DNA from: Candidatus Rokuibacteriota bacterium
GTDB taxonomy: Bacteria > Methylomirabilota > Methylomirabilia > Rokubacteriales > CSP1-6
Length of the DNA stretch: 55,688 bases
NCBI GenBank assembly: GCA_003221615.1
Contig: QHSQ01000107.1
Span: 1-55,688 of the forward strand
Direction: 5' to 3'
Below, in pieces: positions 18,609 through 27,460 of this stretch. Within the stretch, counting starts at the first letter, position 1. Each line of letters begins with the position of its first letter. The notes under the pieces were generated by a model that did not search any database, was not told the origin of the DNA, and saw only the letters and a program-made list of their open reading frames with translations. The position numbers and the translations under genes are program-made.

Positions 18609-19907
18609 GTGAATCCAAGCGTCTACGGCGCTGGCATCGGTGGTGCAGTGGCACGACCTATGCGCTATGCGTGGCGGACTCTTGCCGTCGCCGGGTCCCT
18701 CGCCTTGACCGGCTGCTCCCTGAGTCATCCCCACTATGTCGCGCCGGACGTTCACGTGGGCGAGCCAGCCTTCGCGCGGACGCTGGAAGCCCATACCCTG
18801 TCGAGCCCCGCCCCGGGCAACCGGGCCCGGCTCCTCTTGAACGGAGACCAGATCTTCCCGGCCATGCTGACGGCGATCCGTCAGGCTCGATCGACGATCA
18901 CGTTCGCCAACTTCATCTATGAAGACGGCGCCGTCGCGCGGGAGATGGCGGCGGCGCTCGCCGAGCGCTGCCGGGCGGGCGTCCGCGTCCACATCCTCCT
19001 CGACGCCGTGGGCTCGAATCAGATGCCCGACGAGTACCAGAGCCTCATGAAGGACGCCGGGTGTAGCTTCGCCTTGTTTCACTCGCTCAATCCGTTCGCC
19101 ATCAAGCGCATCAATCATCGCAATCACCGACGGATCTTGGTCGTCGACGGACGGGTGGGCTTCACCGGTGGGACGGGCGTGGGCGCCCGCTGGGCGGGCG
19201 ACGGCCGCCAGGCTGGACACTGGCGGCAGACCGACGTGCGGATCGAGGGACCGGTGGTTCGACACCTGCAGGCCGCGTTCGCCGAGAACTGGCGCGATGC
19301 CACAGGGATGCTCCTCGGCGGCGATGCGTACTTCCCGAAACCCGAGCGCCGCGGCGATCTGGCCGTCCAGGCGGTCAAGAGCTCGCCCGCCAGCGGCGCG
19401 GCAGAGGCCTATCTTCTCTTCCTGCTCGCCATCGATGGCGCCCGGTCATCGATCTATCTGACCAACCCCTACTTCGTTCCTGACGACGCGATGGCCGACG
19501 CCCTGGTGCGCGCCGCCGGCCGCGGCGTTCGAGTGTCCATCCTCACCGCGGGCGCCACGCAGGGAATCCTGGATGGCCTGATGCGCAAGGCCAGCCAGGC
19601 GCACTTCGGCCGCGCGGCCAAAGCGGGCGTGAAGATCTACGAGTATGGCCCGGCGCTCCTGCACGCCAAGACGCTCGTGGTGGACGGACGTTGGGTCAGC
19701 ATCGGAAGCGCCAACCTGGACAACCGCTCGTTCGCGCTCAACAACGAGCTCAACGTCGTGTTCGTCGACCGCGGCATCGCGAGGCAGCTCATCACGGTCT
19801 TCGAGCAGGATCTTAAGTTCGCCCAGCCCGACGACGACCACGGGCTGCGGAGGGGCCTGAGCCGGGTCTTCTACCTGCCGTTACTGCCGCTGCGCGACCA
19901 GCTCTGA
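18609..19907 (+). CDS. Phospholipase D-like / cardiolipin synthase family lipoprotein
   Basis: 432 aa from GTG 18609 (GGAAGG 12 bp upstream); ATG 18660 is the alternative and would start a canonical lipoprotein signal (MRYAWRTLAVAGSLALTGC). Two PLD half-domains carry variant HKD motifs: HRNHRRILVVDGRVGFTGG (HxN/R rather than strict HxK) and HAKTLVVDGRWVSIGSAN. FANFIYEDG and LTNPYFVPDD are typical of cardiolipin synthases. It probably acts at the envelope on phospholipid headgroups. The N-terminal half has Arg where Lys is usual, which may lower activity. Confidence 0.87.
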   Translation: MNPSVYGAGIGGAVARPMRYAWRTLAVAGSLALTGCSLSHPHYVAPDVHVGEPAFARTLEAHTLSSPAPGNRARLLLNGDQIFPAMLTAIRQARSTITFANFIYEDGAVAREMAAALAERCRAGVRVHILLDAVGSNQMPDEYQSLMKDAGCSFALFHSLNPFAIKRINHRNHRRILVVDGRVGFTGGTGVGARWAGDGRQAGHWRQTDVRIEGPVVRHLQAAFAENWRDATGMLLGGDAYFPKPERRGDLAVQAVKSSPASGAAEAYLLFLLAIDGARSSIYLTNPYFVPDDAMADALVRAAGRGVRVSILTAGATQGILDGLMRKASQAHFGRAAKAGVKIYEYGPALLHAKTLVVDGRWVSIGSANLDNRSFALNNELNVVFVDRGIARQLITVFEQDLKFAQPDDDHGLRRGLSRVFYLPLLPLRDQL

Positions 19908-19925
19908 GAAGACGCCGCCGCAGCT

Positions 19926-20000
19926 TGGTGGCGGTGGGAGGAATTGAACCTCCGACACGGGGCTTATGAGACCCCTGCTCTGCCGCTGAGCTACACCGCC
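19926..20000 (-). tRNA. tRNA-Met (anticodon CAU, elongator type)
   Basis: A full cloverleaf on the minus strand: acceptor stem GGCGGTG/CACCGCC with all 7 pairs, D stem GCTC/GAGC, anticodon stem GGGGT/GCCCC with loop CTCATAA, T arm GGAGG/CCTCC with TTCAATT, discriminator A and an encoded CCA. A paired G1-C72 argues against initiator fMet. CAU could also be the lysidine-modified tRNA-Ile2, but the body resembles elongator Met. The 5' half is part of the 43-bp island repeat. Confidence 0.95.
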
Positions 20001-20005
20001 GATCC
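19963..20005 (+). repeat. attL-like direct repeat inside the intact tRNA-Met
   Basis: A 43-bp block starting CTTATGAGACCCC and ending CGCCGATCC, identical to 31033-31075. Identity begins at the anticodon loop/stem and runs through the 5' end of the tRNA, so the recombination crossover lies in or near the anticodon stem-loop. Confidence 0.9.
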
Positions 20006-21108
20006 TAGGAAGTTCGACCAGTTGCAGGACGAGATTCTACCGCGGACTCCCCCGTCATGCCCGAAAACATGCCCAAACCGAGCCGCTCGGAGGCCGCCCG
20101 CTTGTCCGCCTCGCTGACGATGTCGTAGCGGTCGAACACGCTGCGCGTCTTGTGGCCCGTGAGCTCCATCGCGACGCGCTCGGCCACGCCGGCCCGGACT
20201 AGGTTCCGCACCGCGGTGCGGCGGAGGTCGTGCCGGAGCATCGAGAGGAGCCCGGCGCTCGGGTTCGCCTTGAGCCACTGCCGTCGCTTCTCCCGCGCCT
20301 CACCCGTGAGGCCGCCGAGCTCGGCCTCGAGGCAGGCCGTCCGCCACGCCTTGCGGAAGTCGAGGATCTGCTTTCCCCGGTGACAACCCTGCAGGTGCGG
20401 GAATACGAAGGGGATGACGCGCTTGAGCTGGCGCTGGAGAGTGTCTACGCGCTCGAGTTGCGCCACCAGCGCCGCCTTGAGCTGTGGCGTGAGAAACACT
20501 TCGCGGCCCTCTTCGTTCTTCGTCTCGCCCGCGCGCAGACTGAGACGGCCACCCGCGAGGTCGACGTCGCGCCGCTCGAGCGCGAGCACCTCAGACTGCA
20601 TTCGCCAGCCGAACGTGTACGCGACGTCGCACGCGGTCTGCAGATCCGCCGGCAGGTGACGTCGCACTGCCGCGTACTGCTCGGCCTCGAAGAATCCTGA
20701 CCGCGGCAGGGATTCCTTGAGCCCACGAATGACAGGGAGTCGAGCGAGCTTCCCGTGCTCGAGGGCCAACCGCAGCATCTTGAGCAGCACCGATCGCTCG
20801 CGGTTGATGGTGCCGTTGGCGGTGCCCGTCGCCTGGCGCTTGACGACGTAGCGATTCAACGCGGCGCCGTCGATCTGCGCGGCGCGCCAGCCGGCGAAGA
20901 ATCGGCGCAGCGGCTTGACGCGCTTCTCAGCTTCCTGCGGATCGCGTGAGCCCGTCGTCTCGTCGTGGGTCTTGAGATCCTCGGCGAGCTCATCGAAGCG
21001 TACATTCTGCAGTCGCACGACGGGCAAGCCCTGACTCGCACGCGTGAGCCGATCGCCCAGCACGCCCTCGGCCGTCTCGCGGTCCGTGGTGCCCGTCGAC
21101 TCGCGCAC
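20005..21108 (-). CDS. Tyrosine-type site-specific integrase, N-terminus interrupted
   Basis: 367 aa from GTG 21108. The core-binding domain is at about 40-150. Catalytic residues are Arg in TFGWRMQSEVLAL, Lys in the beta hairpin GETKNEEGREV, HxxR in MLRHDLRRTAVRN, His in LTGHKTR and Tyr in SVFDRYDI. In the same frame 26 codons upstream there is ATG 21186 and a TAG at 21141-21139, exactly where a second Trp of a TWWSKIYVNG integrase N-terminus is expected. The natural start is therefore probably 21186 and the gene carries a nonsense mutation. Translation from GTG 21108 would lose the arm-binding segment. The stop lies 5 bp before the tRNA 5' end. Confidence 0.85.
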   Translation of the reverse strand: MRESTGTTDRETAEGVLGDRLTRASQGLPVVRLQNVRFDELAEDLKTHDETTGSRDPQEAEKRVKPLRRFFAGWRAAQIDGAALNRYVVKRQATGTANGTINRERSVLLKMLRLALEHGKLARLPVIRGLKESLPRSGFFEAEQYAAVRRHLPADLQTACDVAYTFGWRMQSEVLALERRDVDLAGGRLSLRAGETKNEEGREVFLTPQLKAALVAQLERVDTLQRQLKRVIPFVFPHLQGCHRGKQILDFRKAWRTACLEAELGGLTGEAREKRRQWLKANPSAGLLSMLRHDLRRTAVRNLVRAGVAERVAMELTGHKTRSVFDRYDIVSEADKRAASERLGLGMFSGMTGESAVESRPATGRTS

Positions 21109-21186
21109 CGGGCGTCCGTTGACGTAGATCTTCGACCACTAGGTCGGCGCGACCGTACCGTCGCGGCGGCGTTGCTGATAGAGCAT

Positions 21187-21984
21187 GCCGCTTCCGCGTC
21201 GCGCTCGCGCCGCGCGCCGACGTTTCGGCGGAGTCGGGGGTGCTAGACTCAGATCAGCGGCGCTTGGCTTCGCCACCCCCGCTGTCGCTCACCAAACTAC
21301 TTTCCGGAAAATAGCTCGCCTCGCAGCGGCACCGACCCGTTCGGCGGAAATCACTTCTCTCGGGTATCTTCCACGCGCGAACTCATGATCCGTCTGATGG
21401 TGGCCGCTCACCATCGAGCTTAGGCTGACCAAAATAGCGGTGCGCTCGGGGATGTGAGGATGAAGCGGCTTATTAAGGTGCTCCTCACCGTGTTGTTTGG
21501 GCGCCCCCGCACTCCGCCATGGCCATGGGAGAATCCGCCCGGGAGAAGACTCGCCGCGACGTCAGGCCGGAAGCACTTGCGGGGGGTTCGGCTGGACTGA
21601 CCTGGCCGTGTCAGGCGAAAGCCTAGTCAGAGGTTTCCGAGTTCGTCCATCGTCAGCGGCGAGAACAACTGTCGTACGAGCCGCTGGAACTCTACGTCCC
21701 GCCCCGGTATCGGCCGGCTCTTCCTGGACGGCAACGCCGCCGTGGCGCCGCTCGTGCGTCGATCTATCTTGGCGGCGCGACGCTCGTCATGGTCCTGGAC
21801 CTGTTGCTCCTGGCCGTCGGCCATCATGCTCGCGACGGCGATCGCCCGGAGCCGGTCGTTTCCGACGTGGGCCGGGATCACCTTCGCGGTTGGCTGATTC
21901 GGCGCGTGGGACCACCGCGGCCGAGACTGGGGAGCACCGCGTGTGGTTGACCGCTCAGCCGTCTGAGCCACGTGATCGCGCGCT
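21187..21984. other. Island segment with no clear gene
   Basis: 798 bp between integrase and MFS gene. One plus-strand frame is open from 21627 to 21950 and contains a plausible N-terminal cytoplasmic stretch (EQLSYEPLELYVPPRYRP) and one hydrophobic helix (IYLGGATLVMVLDLLLLAVG). It has no usable start codon after the preceding TAG. The opposite strand is open over the same stretch. This is most likely a decayed gene fragment. Nothing else was recognised. Confidence 0.4.
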
Positions 21985-23541
21985 TTACGGCGCCGGGACC
22001 GACGCCGGCGGTCGGCGACGGCCGCGCGCTGCCGCATTGCTGATCGTCGTCTGGAAGACCGTCCACGGCTTCGGCAAGGGCAAATGCTTCACCAACACCG
22101 TCTTCGGTAGGTCGCTGGCCAGCGTGAGAAGCAATTCAGGAACACCGCGCGCGTCGCGCTCCTGGATCCGCACGGCCAGCAACGCGGCGGCCGCACGGGC
22201 CAGCGAAGAAACCAGCAGCAGGAGATGAATCCCCGTCCAGCTGAATCCAAGCAGCATAAACTGCGCCGGCAGCAACGAGGCCAGCAGGCCGGCCAAGATG
22301 GAAGCCGCGGCGAAGCCGAGTCCGCCGGCGGTAGCGAAGGCGGCCAGGTAGAAGGGCCGGCCGCTGCCCGGCGCCAGCGCAACCGACAGATCGACGGCGG
22401 CGATGCCGTGACCGCCCCAGAGAGCGCCGGCCAGCACCGCCTCGAGCGCGATCGGCCACAGTCGCTCCGGCGTGGGAAACATCCAGATCGCCGGCACCGC
22501 GGCGACCCCGAACGAGCACAGCACGAGGACGGGGCGAGCGCCGAGGCGGTCGACGGCTCGGCCCCACAGCGGCGCGGCGATGATCCGCACCACGGCCACC
22601 GCCACCCCGTGAGCGGCCACCACGGCGAATCCCATCCGGAGGTTCACCAGCATGTGGAAGGAGATGAAGCCAGCGACAGCGGCGACGGCGGCATTCCACG
22701 CGAGTTGATACCAGAGAAAGGGTCGAACGGCCTGGTCACGAAGGCAGGCGGCGAGCGCCGCTAGCCCTCCGGGCTCGGCGAGCGTGTTGGCCGGTGCCGG
22801 CTCGTGCTGACGCCGGAGAAGCCAGATGCTCACAAGCCCGGCGAGACAGGCCGCCGCGGCCAGGCCCGCGAGAGCCTCGCTCTTCCACCCGCGTGGGCTC
22901 AGCGCGTCGAGCATCAAACCCGCCCCGAGCGAGGACGTAGCGCCGGCCACCGTCAAGAACATCGTTCGCCGACCAAAGAAGCGGCCCCGCACTGAAGCCG
23001 GCACGAGATCGCCCATCCACGCGATCCATGCGTTGTTGCCGATCACGGCGAGGACGGCAGTGGTGGCGACGAGCGCGATGAACAATTGGAGGCGAGTCGC
23101 GTCACTGAGTGGCAGGTACGGAAAGGCAACGAGGGGCAGGCACACGAGCCGCGAGGCGCCGACGGCGGCGACCGCCAGGCGCTTCCGGCCGACGACGTGT
23201 GTGAGCCATGCAGCCGGCATGTTGAGCACGTTACAGGCGACGGGTAGCGCACCGAGCAGTCCGATCACGACGGGGCTGGCGCCGAGATGGAGCGCCCACG
23301 CGGTCAGCACTGCTCCGCCAGCGCAGGCCGCGAAGACTTCGGCGGCCGCGCCCTCGAAGAGCGAGGCGCGAAGCGACGGTCGCAGTTGCGCCCAGGGCTT
23401 GTCCGCCGGCCCGTCACTCCCAGGCAGTGGCCCAGACGATAATGCCGGGGCGGAGCCGGGCAGTGATTCCCCTGGCTGCGGGACAGCTGGGCCCAGGCCG
23501 ACGCGGGCAACGCGATCGAGGAGCGGTGGATTGGCTGCCAT
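21985..23541 (-). CDS. MFS family transporter
   Basis: 518 aa with about 12 hydrophobic helices between residues 65 and 480 and a polar, Pro-rich N-terminal extension of about 60 residues. MFS loop motifs are present: AAWLTHVVGRKRLAVAA after helix 2 and WGRAVDRLGARPVLVL in the second half. The substrate is unknown. It lies inside the island on the same strand as the integrase and is the largest intact cargo gene. The C-terminal 20 residues are basic and may be read-through into decayed sequence. Confidence 0.85.
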   Translation of the reverse strand: MAANPPLLDRVARVGLGPAVPQPGESLPGSAPALSSGPLPGSDGPADKPWAQLRPSLRASLFEGAAAEVFAACAGGAVLTAWALHLGASPVVIGLLGALPVACNVLNMPAAWLTHVVGRKRLAVAAVGASRLVCLPLVAFPYLPLSDATRLQLFIALVATTAVLAVIGNNAWIAWMGDLVPASVRGRFFGRRTMFLTVAGATSSLGAGLMLDALSPRGWKSEALAGLAAAACLAGLVSIWLLRRQHEPAPANTLAEPGGLAALAACLRDQAVRPFLWYQLAWNAAVAAVAGFISFHMLVNLRMGFAVVAAHGVAVAVVRIIAAPLWGRAVDRLGARPVLVLCSFGVAAVPAIWMFPTPERLWPIALEAVLAGALWGGHGIAAVDLSVALAPGSGRPFYLAAFATAGGLGFAAASILAGLLASLLPAQFMLLGFSWTGIHLLLLVSSLARAAAALLAVRIQERDARGVPELLLTLASDLPKTVLVKHLPLPKPWTVFQTTISNAAARGRRRPPASVPAP

Positions 23542-24398
23542 GATCCGAGCCCACTTGTGCAGGGACCGAGCCAGGTTCGCGGCAAAAGCCCGGGTTCAGC
23601 GAGAGGCGATCGGGCAGCGGCACGCACACTTACGCGACAACCCGATCGGCCCGAATACTGACCAACGGCATCGTCAACACCGAGGCTGACAAATATCGGC
23701 AGACGAGCGTGCGAGACGGCACAGTCGGCGCCGGGCGTCGGCGTCACGACTAGCCCTTCCACCGCTGGAGGACGCCTTCGTCCGGAGGCGGCTGCTGGAG
23801 CATGCCGGAGCGCGTGCCCCTGGACTAACCCCGTCCCCGTGGCTGCGGCGCGAACACCGAGAGATTTCTAGATCTCAGCCGCCACCGAGGCTCGCCTTGC
23901 CTTGCGCTCGCCCTGTACCACAACCTGGTCCCGGAGGTCCTGCTCGTGATGATCGTGATCACGCGGCGTCGCGGCTTCGCCCCGAGCGCCAACCTCTTCT
24001 TCCCGCGTCTTAGGCCATGAGCCCCGGGGTCTGGGGTGTCCACCAAACCGGGGCAGGTTCATCTCGACCCAGGGACCGCTTGACCCGCGTGCGCCTCGGG
24101 CGGAGACTCACGCCGTGGGATGTCCGCGGGCGGTAGCGATGCTCTTGAACCAACTGGCTAACGGCCCCGGCCGCATCGCCGAACACCATGGTCGCGGGCC
24201 GAGGTACGCCTCGTCACGCCTTCCCAGCTTCCGCCTCCTCGGACGCGGCGTCTTTAGGCCGCTCTCGACCGCGCGCTCGTAGAGAGTCCGCGACCGAGCC
24301 TTACTGGCTCGTCGCCGTCGTCGATGCGCGCGCCCGGGGTCGTTCTACCCTGCTCCATCAAGCACGTTCCAAGCACTCACATGGAAGGAGCGAGAGAC
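23542..24398. other. Island segment with no supported gene
   Basis: 857 bp. A plus-strand frame ending at 24019 reads ALYHNLVPEVLLVMIVITRRRGF, which looks like the tail of a membrane protein but has no start codon and an upstream TAA. It is treated as residual coding DNA. No repeat, RNA or hairpin was recognised. Confidence 0.35.
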
Positions 24399-24665
24399 AT
24401 GATTCAAGTGACCGAGAGGGCACGGGAAACCTTCAAGAACCAACTCGAGGATCTGATCGAGCGCCCCGGCGTGATGCTACGTATCGGCAGCACGGATTCG
24501 GGCCTTGAGATCTTTCTCGACACACTCAAGGACGATGACCGGATCATCGAGCACGACGGACGCGCGGTGCTGCTCATCGACCAAGAAGCATCCGAGACGC
24601 TCGCGGACACGACGATCGACGTCGAGGAGCACGCCGACGGCGCTCGTGTCGTGGTCTGGAGATAG
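24399..24665 (+). CDS. HesB-like (Fe-S biogenesis fold) small protein without cysteines
   Basis: 88 aa from ATG 24399, chosen because AAGGAG sits 8 bp upstream. The fold resembles A-type Fe-S carriers (IQVTERARETFKNQL, VMLRIGSTDSGLEIFLD, HDGRAVLLIDQEASETL, TTIDVEEHADGARVVV). All three cluster-binding Cys are missing, so cluster transfer is unlikely. Such cysteine-less members occur in many genomes with unknown role. It is followed 40 bp later by a secreted DUF1344-like gene. Confidence 0.7.
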   Translation: MIQVTERARETFKNQLEDLIERPGVMLRIGSTDSGLEIFLDTLKDDDRIIEHDGRAVLLIDQEASETLADTTIDVEEHADGARVVVWR

Positions 24666-24705
24666 TCGGACGACAAGACCACCTGCATCACAGGAGGGGT
24701 GACAC

Positions 24706-25059
24706 ATGAGCACGTTCGCGCTGTTCGTCGCGATGCTGGCCCCGGCGATCTTTGTCGCCGCTGCGCTCGCCCAAACGCAGCTCCCGCCACCAGCCGGGCG
24801 GAGCTCGCCGCCCCCCGGCGCGACGACGCCGGCCCCGGAATCGGAGAACGCGGTCGAGGGTCGAATCGAGAATATCGATCCCTCCAGGACGGCGATAACC
24901 CTGAGTAACGGCACGAAGCTGGTCACGCCGGTTGGAGCCGTCCTCAAGCCCGGCGTCGTCACCGAAGGCATGCTCGTCGTCGCAAGTTACAGGGAGGAAA
25001 ACGGGGCGAAGGTCCTCACGGGACTCACCGTGAAAGACCGGGGCCCAGCCACTCGCTGA
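24706..25059 (+). CDS. Secreted DUF1344-like protein
   Basis: 117 aa. An N-terminal signal peptide (FALFVAMLAPAIFVAAALAQ) and a Pro-rich linker precede a C-terminal small beta domain (VEGRIENIDPSRTAITLSNG, VVASYREENGAKVLTGLTV). That domain resembles DUF1344 periplasmic proteins. AGGAGGGG lies 9 bp before the start. Function unknown. It is island cargo on the plus strand. Confidence 0.65.
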   Translation: MSTFALFVAMLAPAIFVAAALAQTQLPPPAGRSSPPPGATTPAPESENAVEGRIENIDPSRTAITLSNGTKLVTPVGAVLKPGVVTEGMLVVASYREENGAKVLTGLTVKDRGPATR

Positions 25060-25285
25060 AGCGGCACCGAGGAGTTCGTGAGCCGCGATTCGACGAAGGC
25101 GCGCCGCTCAGCCAGGCGACGCGTCTTCGTCGCTGCATCGGCCGACTCCGGCCTCCGGTCCGGTCTCTCGCGCCAATTCCGTGTAGTCTCTGACTGCCTT
25201 CCATCGGACTCACCGGGTGACGCAAGCCGGCGTCGGGCCTCATGGCATCTGGCGTGACCAGCCCGCCGGATCTGGAGTTGCTATC

Positions 25286-25507
25286 ATGCCCGACGAGACT
25301 GTTCTGCGCGCGAAGGCCCGAGAAGTGATCCGCACTGGAAAACTGCCATCCCGACCCCCTCACCATACCCGGGGCGGAACGGGGGCCGGTGCGCCCTGCC
25401 CGGTGTGCGGCGAGGACGTCACGAAGGATCAGCTGGAGATCGAGGTTGAGTTCAGCCACGATGGCAGCAACCCCGGACTGGACAAGTTCCATATCCACGT
25501 CCGCTGA
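25286..25507 (+). CDS. Small zinc-ribbon protein, possibly truncated
   Basis: 73 aa from ATG 25286 (GGAG 8 bp upstream). It contains a helix (ETVLRAKAREVIRTGKLP), a Gly-rich linker and CPVCGEDVTKDQLEIEVEF, i.e. one CxxC knuckle. The ending DKFHIHVR stops right where the second pair of ligands (His...Cys-Phe-x-x-Trp, as in the downstream gene) would be expected. Truncation by a mutation is therefore likely. Confidence 0.5.
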   Translation: MPDETVLRAKAREVIRTGKLPSRPPHHTRGGTGAGAPCPVCGEDVTKDQLEIEVEFSHDGSNPGLDKFHIHVR

Positions 25508-26012
25508 ACTGCTCTCGGGCCTGTTCGGCGACGGCACGGATCGGTGCCCAAAATGCCGTAAAGAGCTGACTGACAGCGTTCGCGCCCATCTCTACAGCTG
25601 CGCGATGCTTCCAGCGGAAGAGCGACGCCAGGCGCAGGAAATACTTACGGCCTCCCGAAAGCTCGTGAAACATTGCGGTCAACTCCGCGAGGCCGAAGTC
25701 GCCGTGGCCCTGCTCCGCGACGCGATGAAGCAGTCGGCCTCTGAGGCCCTGCGCCGCATGATCCATGGCAAGCTCCGTGACGGGAGCTTGCCGAACGACG
25801 GCATCCAGGCGACCATTCCCGGGCGTCCCGGCGACGGGTCCATCTGTGGAGCTTGCGACCACATCGTCGCGAGTTACGACTTGATGATGATGCTCGCCCC
25901 GAGAGAAGAATCGTCGCACTCGTCCCCGCGTGAGGTGACGCCAATCCCGCTCCATGCCGATTGCTTTGAATTCTGGAACAGAGAGCGCCCGACGTTCACG
26001 CCAAGCTCCTGA
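25461..26012 (+). CDS. Zinc-ribbon protein related to the preceding gene
   Basis: About 183 aa; the start is uncertain (ATG 25461 overlaps the previous gene). An N-terminal RCPKCRKEL knuckle and a central amphipathic helix precede a module (IHGKLRDGSLPNDG, GDGSICGACDHIV, LHADCFEFWNRER). This module matches the preceding 73-aa protein plus the missing His/Cys-Phe-x-x-Trp end. The C-terminal module is thus a complete version of the truncated neighbour. Function unknown; possibly nucleic-acid or protein binding. Confidence 0.5.
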   Translation: MAATPDWTSSISTSAELLSGLFGDGTDRCPKCRKELTDSVRAHLYSCAMLPAEERRQAQEILTASRKLVKHCGQLREAEVAVALLRDAMKQSASEALRRMIHGKLRDGSLPNDGIQATIPGRPGDGSICGACDHIVASYDLMMMLAPREESSHSSPREVTPIPLHADCFEFWNRERPTFTPSS

Positions 26013-26084
26013 ATACGACCGAGACGTCGCGCTCTTCTGGAGACGCGCCGCTCGCAACGTGACGAGAGCAGGGGGCGGAGACCG

Positions 26085-26300
26085 TCAGTCACGAGGCCCT
26101 GGCTCGCGCACGTGACGTGCCGGCAGGACGAAGCCCTCGGCCACGGGGTCGCCTGAGACGGCGAAGACGGGATCGTCCTGGTCGCCTGCCTGACTGCTTC
26201 AGTAGCGGGCGGGGATGCGGCGACGATGACGTCCACCTTCAGGCGAACGAGCTCGGCGGCGAGCCCAGGCAGGCGCTCATACTTCCACTCGGCAGCCCGA
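26085..26300 (-). pseudogene. Fragment of an ABC-transporter substrate-binding protein (PF04392-like), frameshifted
   Basis: The minus strand reads ERLPGLAAELVRLKVDVIV followed by AASPPATEAVRQATRTIP in one frame. It then continues in the next frame as VFAVSGDPVAEGFVLP, as though 4 bases of an intact TIPIVFAVSGDPV were lost. This is the middle of a PF04392-type substrate-binding protein. Both ends are missing. Confidence 0.65.
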
Positions 26301-26402
26301 TGCTCGCTCGAGAAACAGCATCACGCCGACGGCGAGCGCGAGCCCGATCAGCAGCTCCATGATCCATTTCCAGGTCGTGACGTCGATTCCCTCTCCCATC
26401 AT
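26277..26402 (-). other. Short open frame with one membrane helix
   Basis: 41 codons from ATG 26402: a short polar start, then a hydrophobic helix (WIMELLIGLALAVGVMLFL), then a basic tail that runs into the decayed substrate-binding fragment. It may be a small membrane protein or a remnant. There is no homology I can name. Confidence 0.3.
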
Positions 26403-27208
26403 TGCCGACCTCTTCGGGTGAGGCGTATATACCGTACGGCTCGTCGCCACAAGGGATCAGCTGGTTGTGGGGGAGTGACGGGCGGAGCCTTCATGCTGTA
26501 CTGGCGGACCTCGTAGCGGCCGAGCTGGTGCGCCTCGCTGATGTCAAAGTCGGGTTGGTGCCGCGCCCATGCGTCCACCGCCGAAGCGGTGAGCCCGCCA
26601 CGGTCCCACGTCGCGTACAGCTTGAATTGTGTTAAGCAGAGCGGGATCAAGTCCCCGCGCGCGTATTCTTCCCAAATCGCGAGGGCGACACCAGGAGCGC
26701 GGGCCTGCGACCAATCGTCGAGAAGCACCGCACCGCCACGCCCGAGCAAGCGACGCGCGATCAGAATGTCGGCGCGGACATCCACATAGGCGTGACTGCC
26801 GTCAACGTGAATCAGGCGGAAGTGAGCGGCAAGCCGATCACGATCAATCTCGTGGGACCGGCCGGCGATGATGTCAGGCAGCGTCAGGTGAAAGCGCCGA
26901 TAATTTTGCTCAAACTCGCTGCGCCGGAGCCCCTGATGGGGCAGCGCATGGTCCGCTCGATTCTCAGAGCCGACCCCCTTGGTGTCCTCGAAGGTGTCGC
27001 AGACGACAAGCCGCTCGCTGGCTTGCACGCAATAGCCCAGCAGGATCGCGCTCTGCCCGTAGGCCACGCCGATCTCGAGGAGATCTCCGCTGACTCCCGC
27101 GGCCCGCTGGAGCCCGTCAATGGCGAGGATGACGCGCGCGTCGATATCTTGCAGCGAGCCGCGCACCGTCTCTTTCTGGTGCAGGTATTCCGCGACCGTC
27201 GGTTTCAT
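26399..27208 (-). CDS. Class I SAM-dependent methyltransferase (Methyltransf_24-like)
   Basis: 269 aa. SAM-binding motif DLLEIGVAYGQSAILLGYCV, acidic loop LVVCDTFED, and IHVDGSHAYVDVRADILIA, followed by GGAVLLDDWSQ, the pattern of Methyltransf_24 sugar/small-molecule methyltransferases. Base composition is less GC-rich than the chromosomal genes, consistent with transfer. It is the best preserved enzyme of the island. The target is unknown. The stop region overlaps a short minus-strand frame starting at 26402. Confidence 0.8.
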   Translation of the reverse strand: MKPTVAEYLHQKETVRGSLQDIDARVILAIDGLQRAAGVSGDLLEIGVAYGQSAILLGYCVQASERLVVCDTFEDTKGVGSENRADHALPHQGLRRSEFEQNYRRFHLTLPDIIAGRSHEIDRDRLAAHFRLIHVDGSHAYVDVRADILIARRLLGRGGAVLLDDWSQARAPGVALAIWEEYARGDLIPLCLTQFKLYATWDRGGLTASAVDAWARHQPDFDISEAHQLGRYEVRQYSMKAPPVTPPQPADPLWRRAVRYIRLTRRGRQ

Positions 27209-27259
27209 CGCACGATTTGCCGCGCCATGGGTGATACAGGGCCCGTTGTCATCGGCGCT

Positions 27260-27373
27260 TCATGGGTCGCCGCTCCTTAGCGCCTCCCACCCCGCCCGCT
27301 GCGTCGCGTGCGAGGACGTGCGCTCCCATCCCGTGCTTGTCGCGCTCGTCGGCGAATGCTCCATCCCGGTCGT
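27260..27373 (-). pseudogene. C-terminal fragment of a small conserved protein (family A)
   Basis: The minus strand reads TTGMEHSPTSATSTGWERTS and then SHATQRAGWEALRSGDP to a TGA at 27260. The frame breaks upstream at TCTAAACG. It is related to the fragments at 28729-29010 and 30012-30105, which share WERTPWHATQ and AAWEALRRAD-type text. No intact copy exists in the window. Confidence 0.55.
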
Positions 27374-27460
27374 TTAGAGGTGAGCGGCGTCGTGCAGGAG
27401 ACCCAAAACGTCGATCGAAAAGACCAAGTCGATCATGCGACTCCGAATCGAGTTTCAATC

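Noticed and set aside
18647..18663. Sigma-54-like TGGCACG...TGC element
   Set aside because: It resembles a -24/-12 promoter but lies inside or at the start codon of the PLD-family gene, with no gene positioned to use it; probably chance.
21627..22037. Minus-strand 136-codon frame between integrase and MFS gene
   Set aside because: The text is partly protein-like, but the N-terminal third overlaps the MFS gene, and the opposite strand over the same bases is equally plausible; neither can be supported.
23860..24019. Plus-strand open frame with a hydrophobic helix
   Set aside because: It has an upstream TAA and no start codon or ribosome site; noted only as residual coding DNA in the island.
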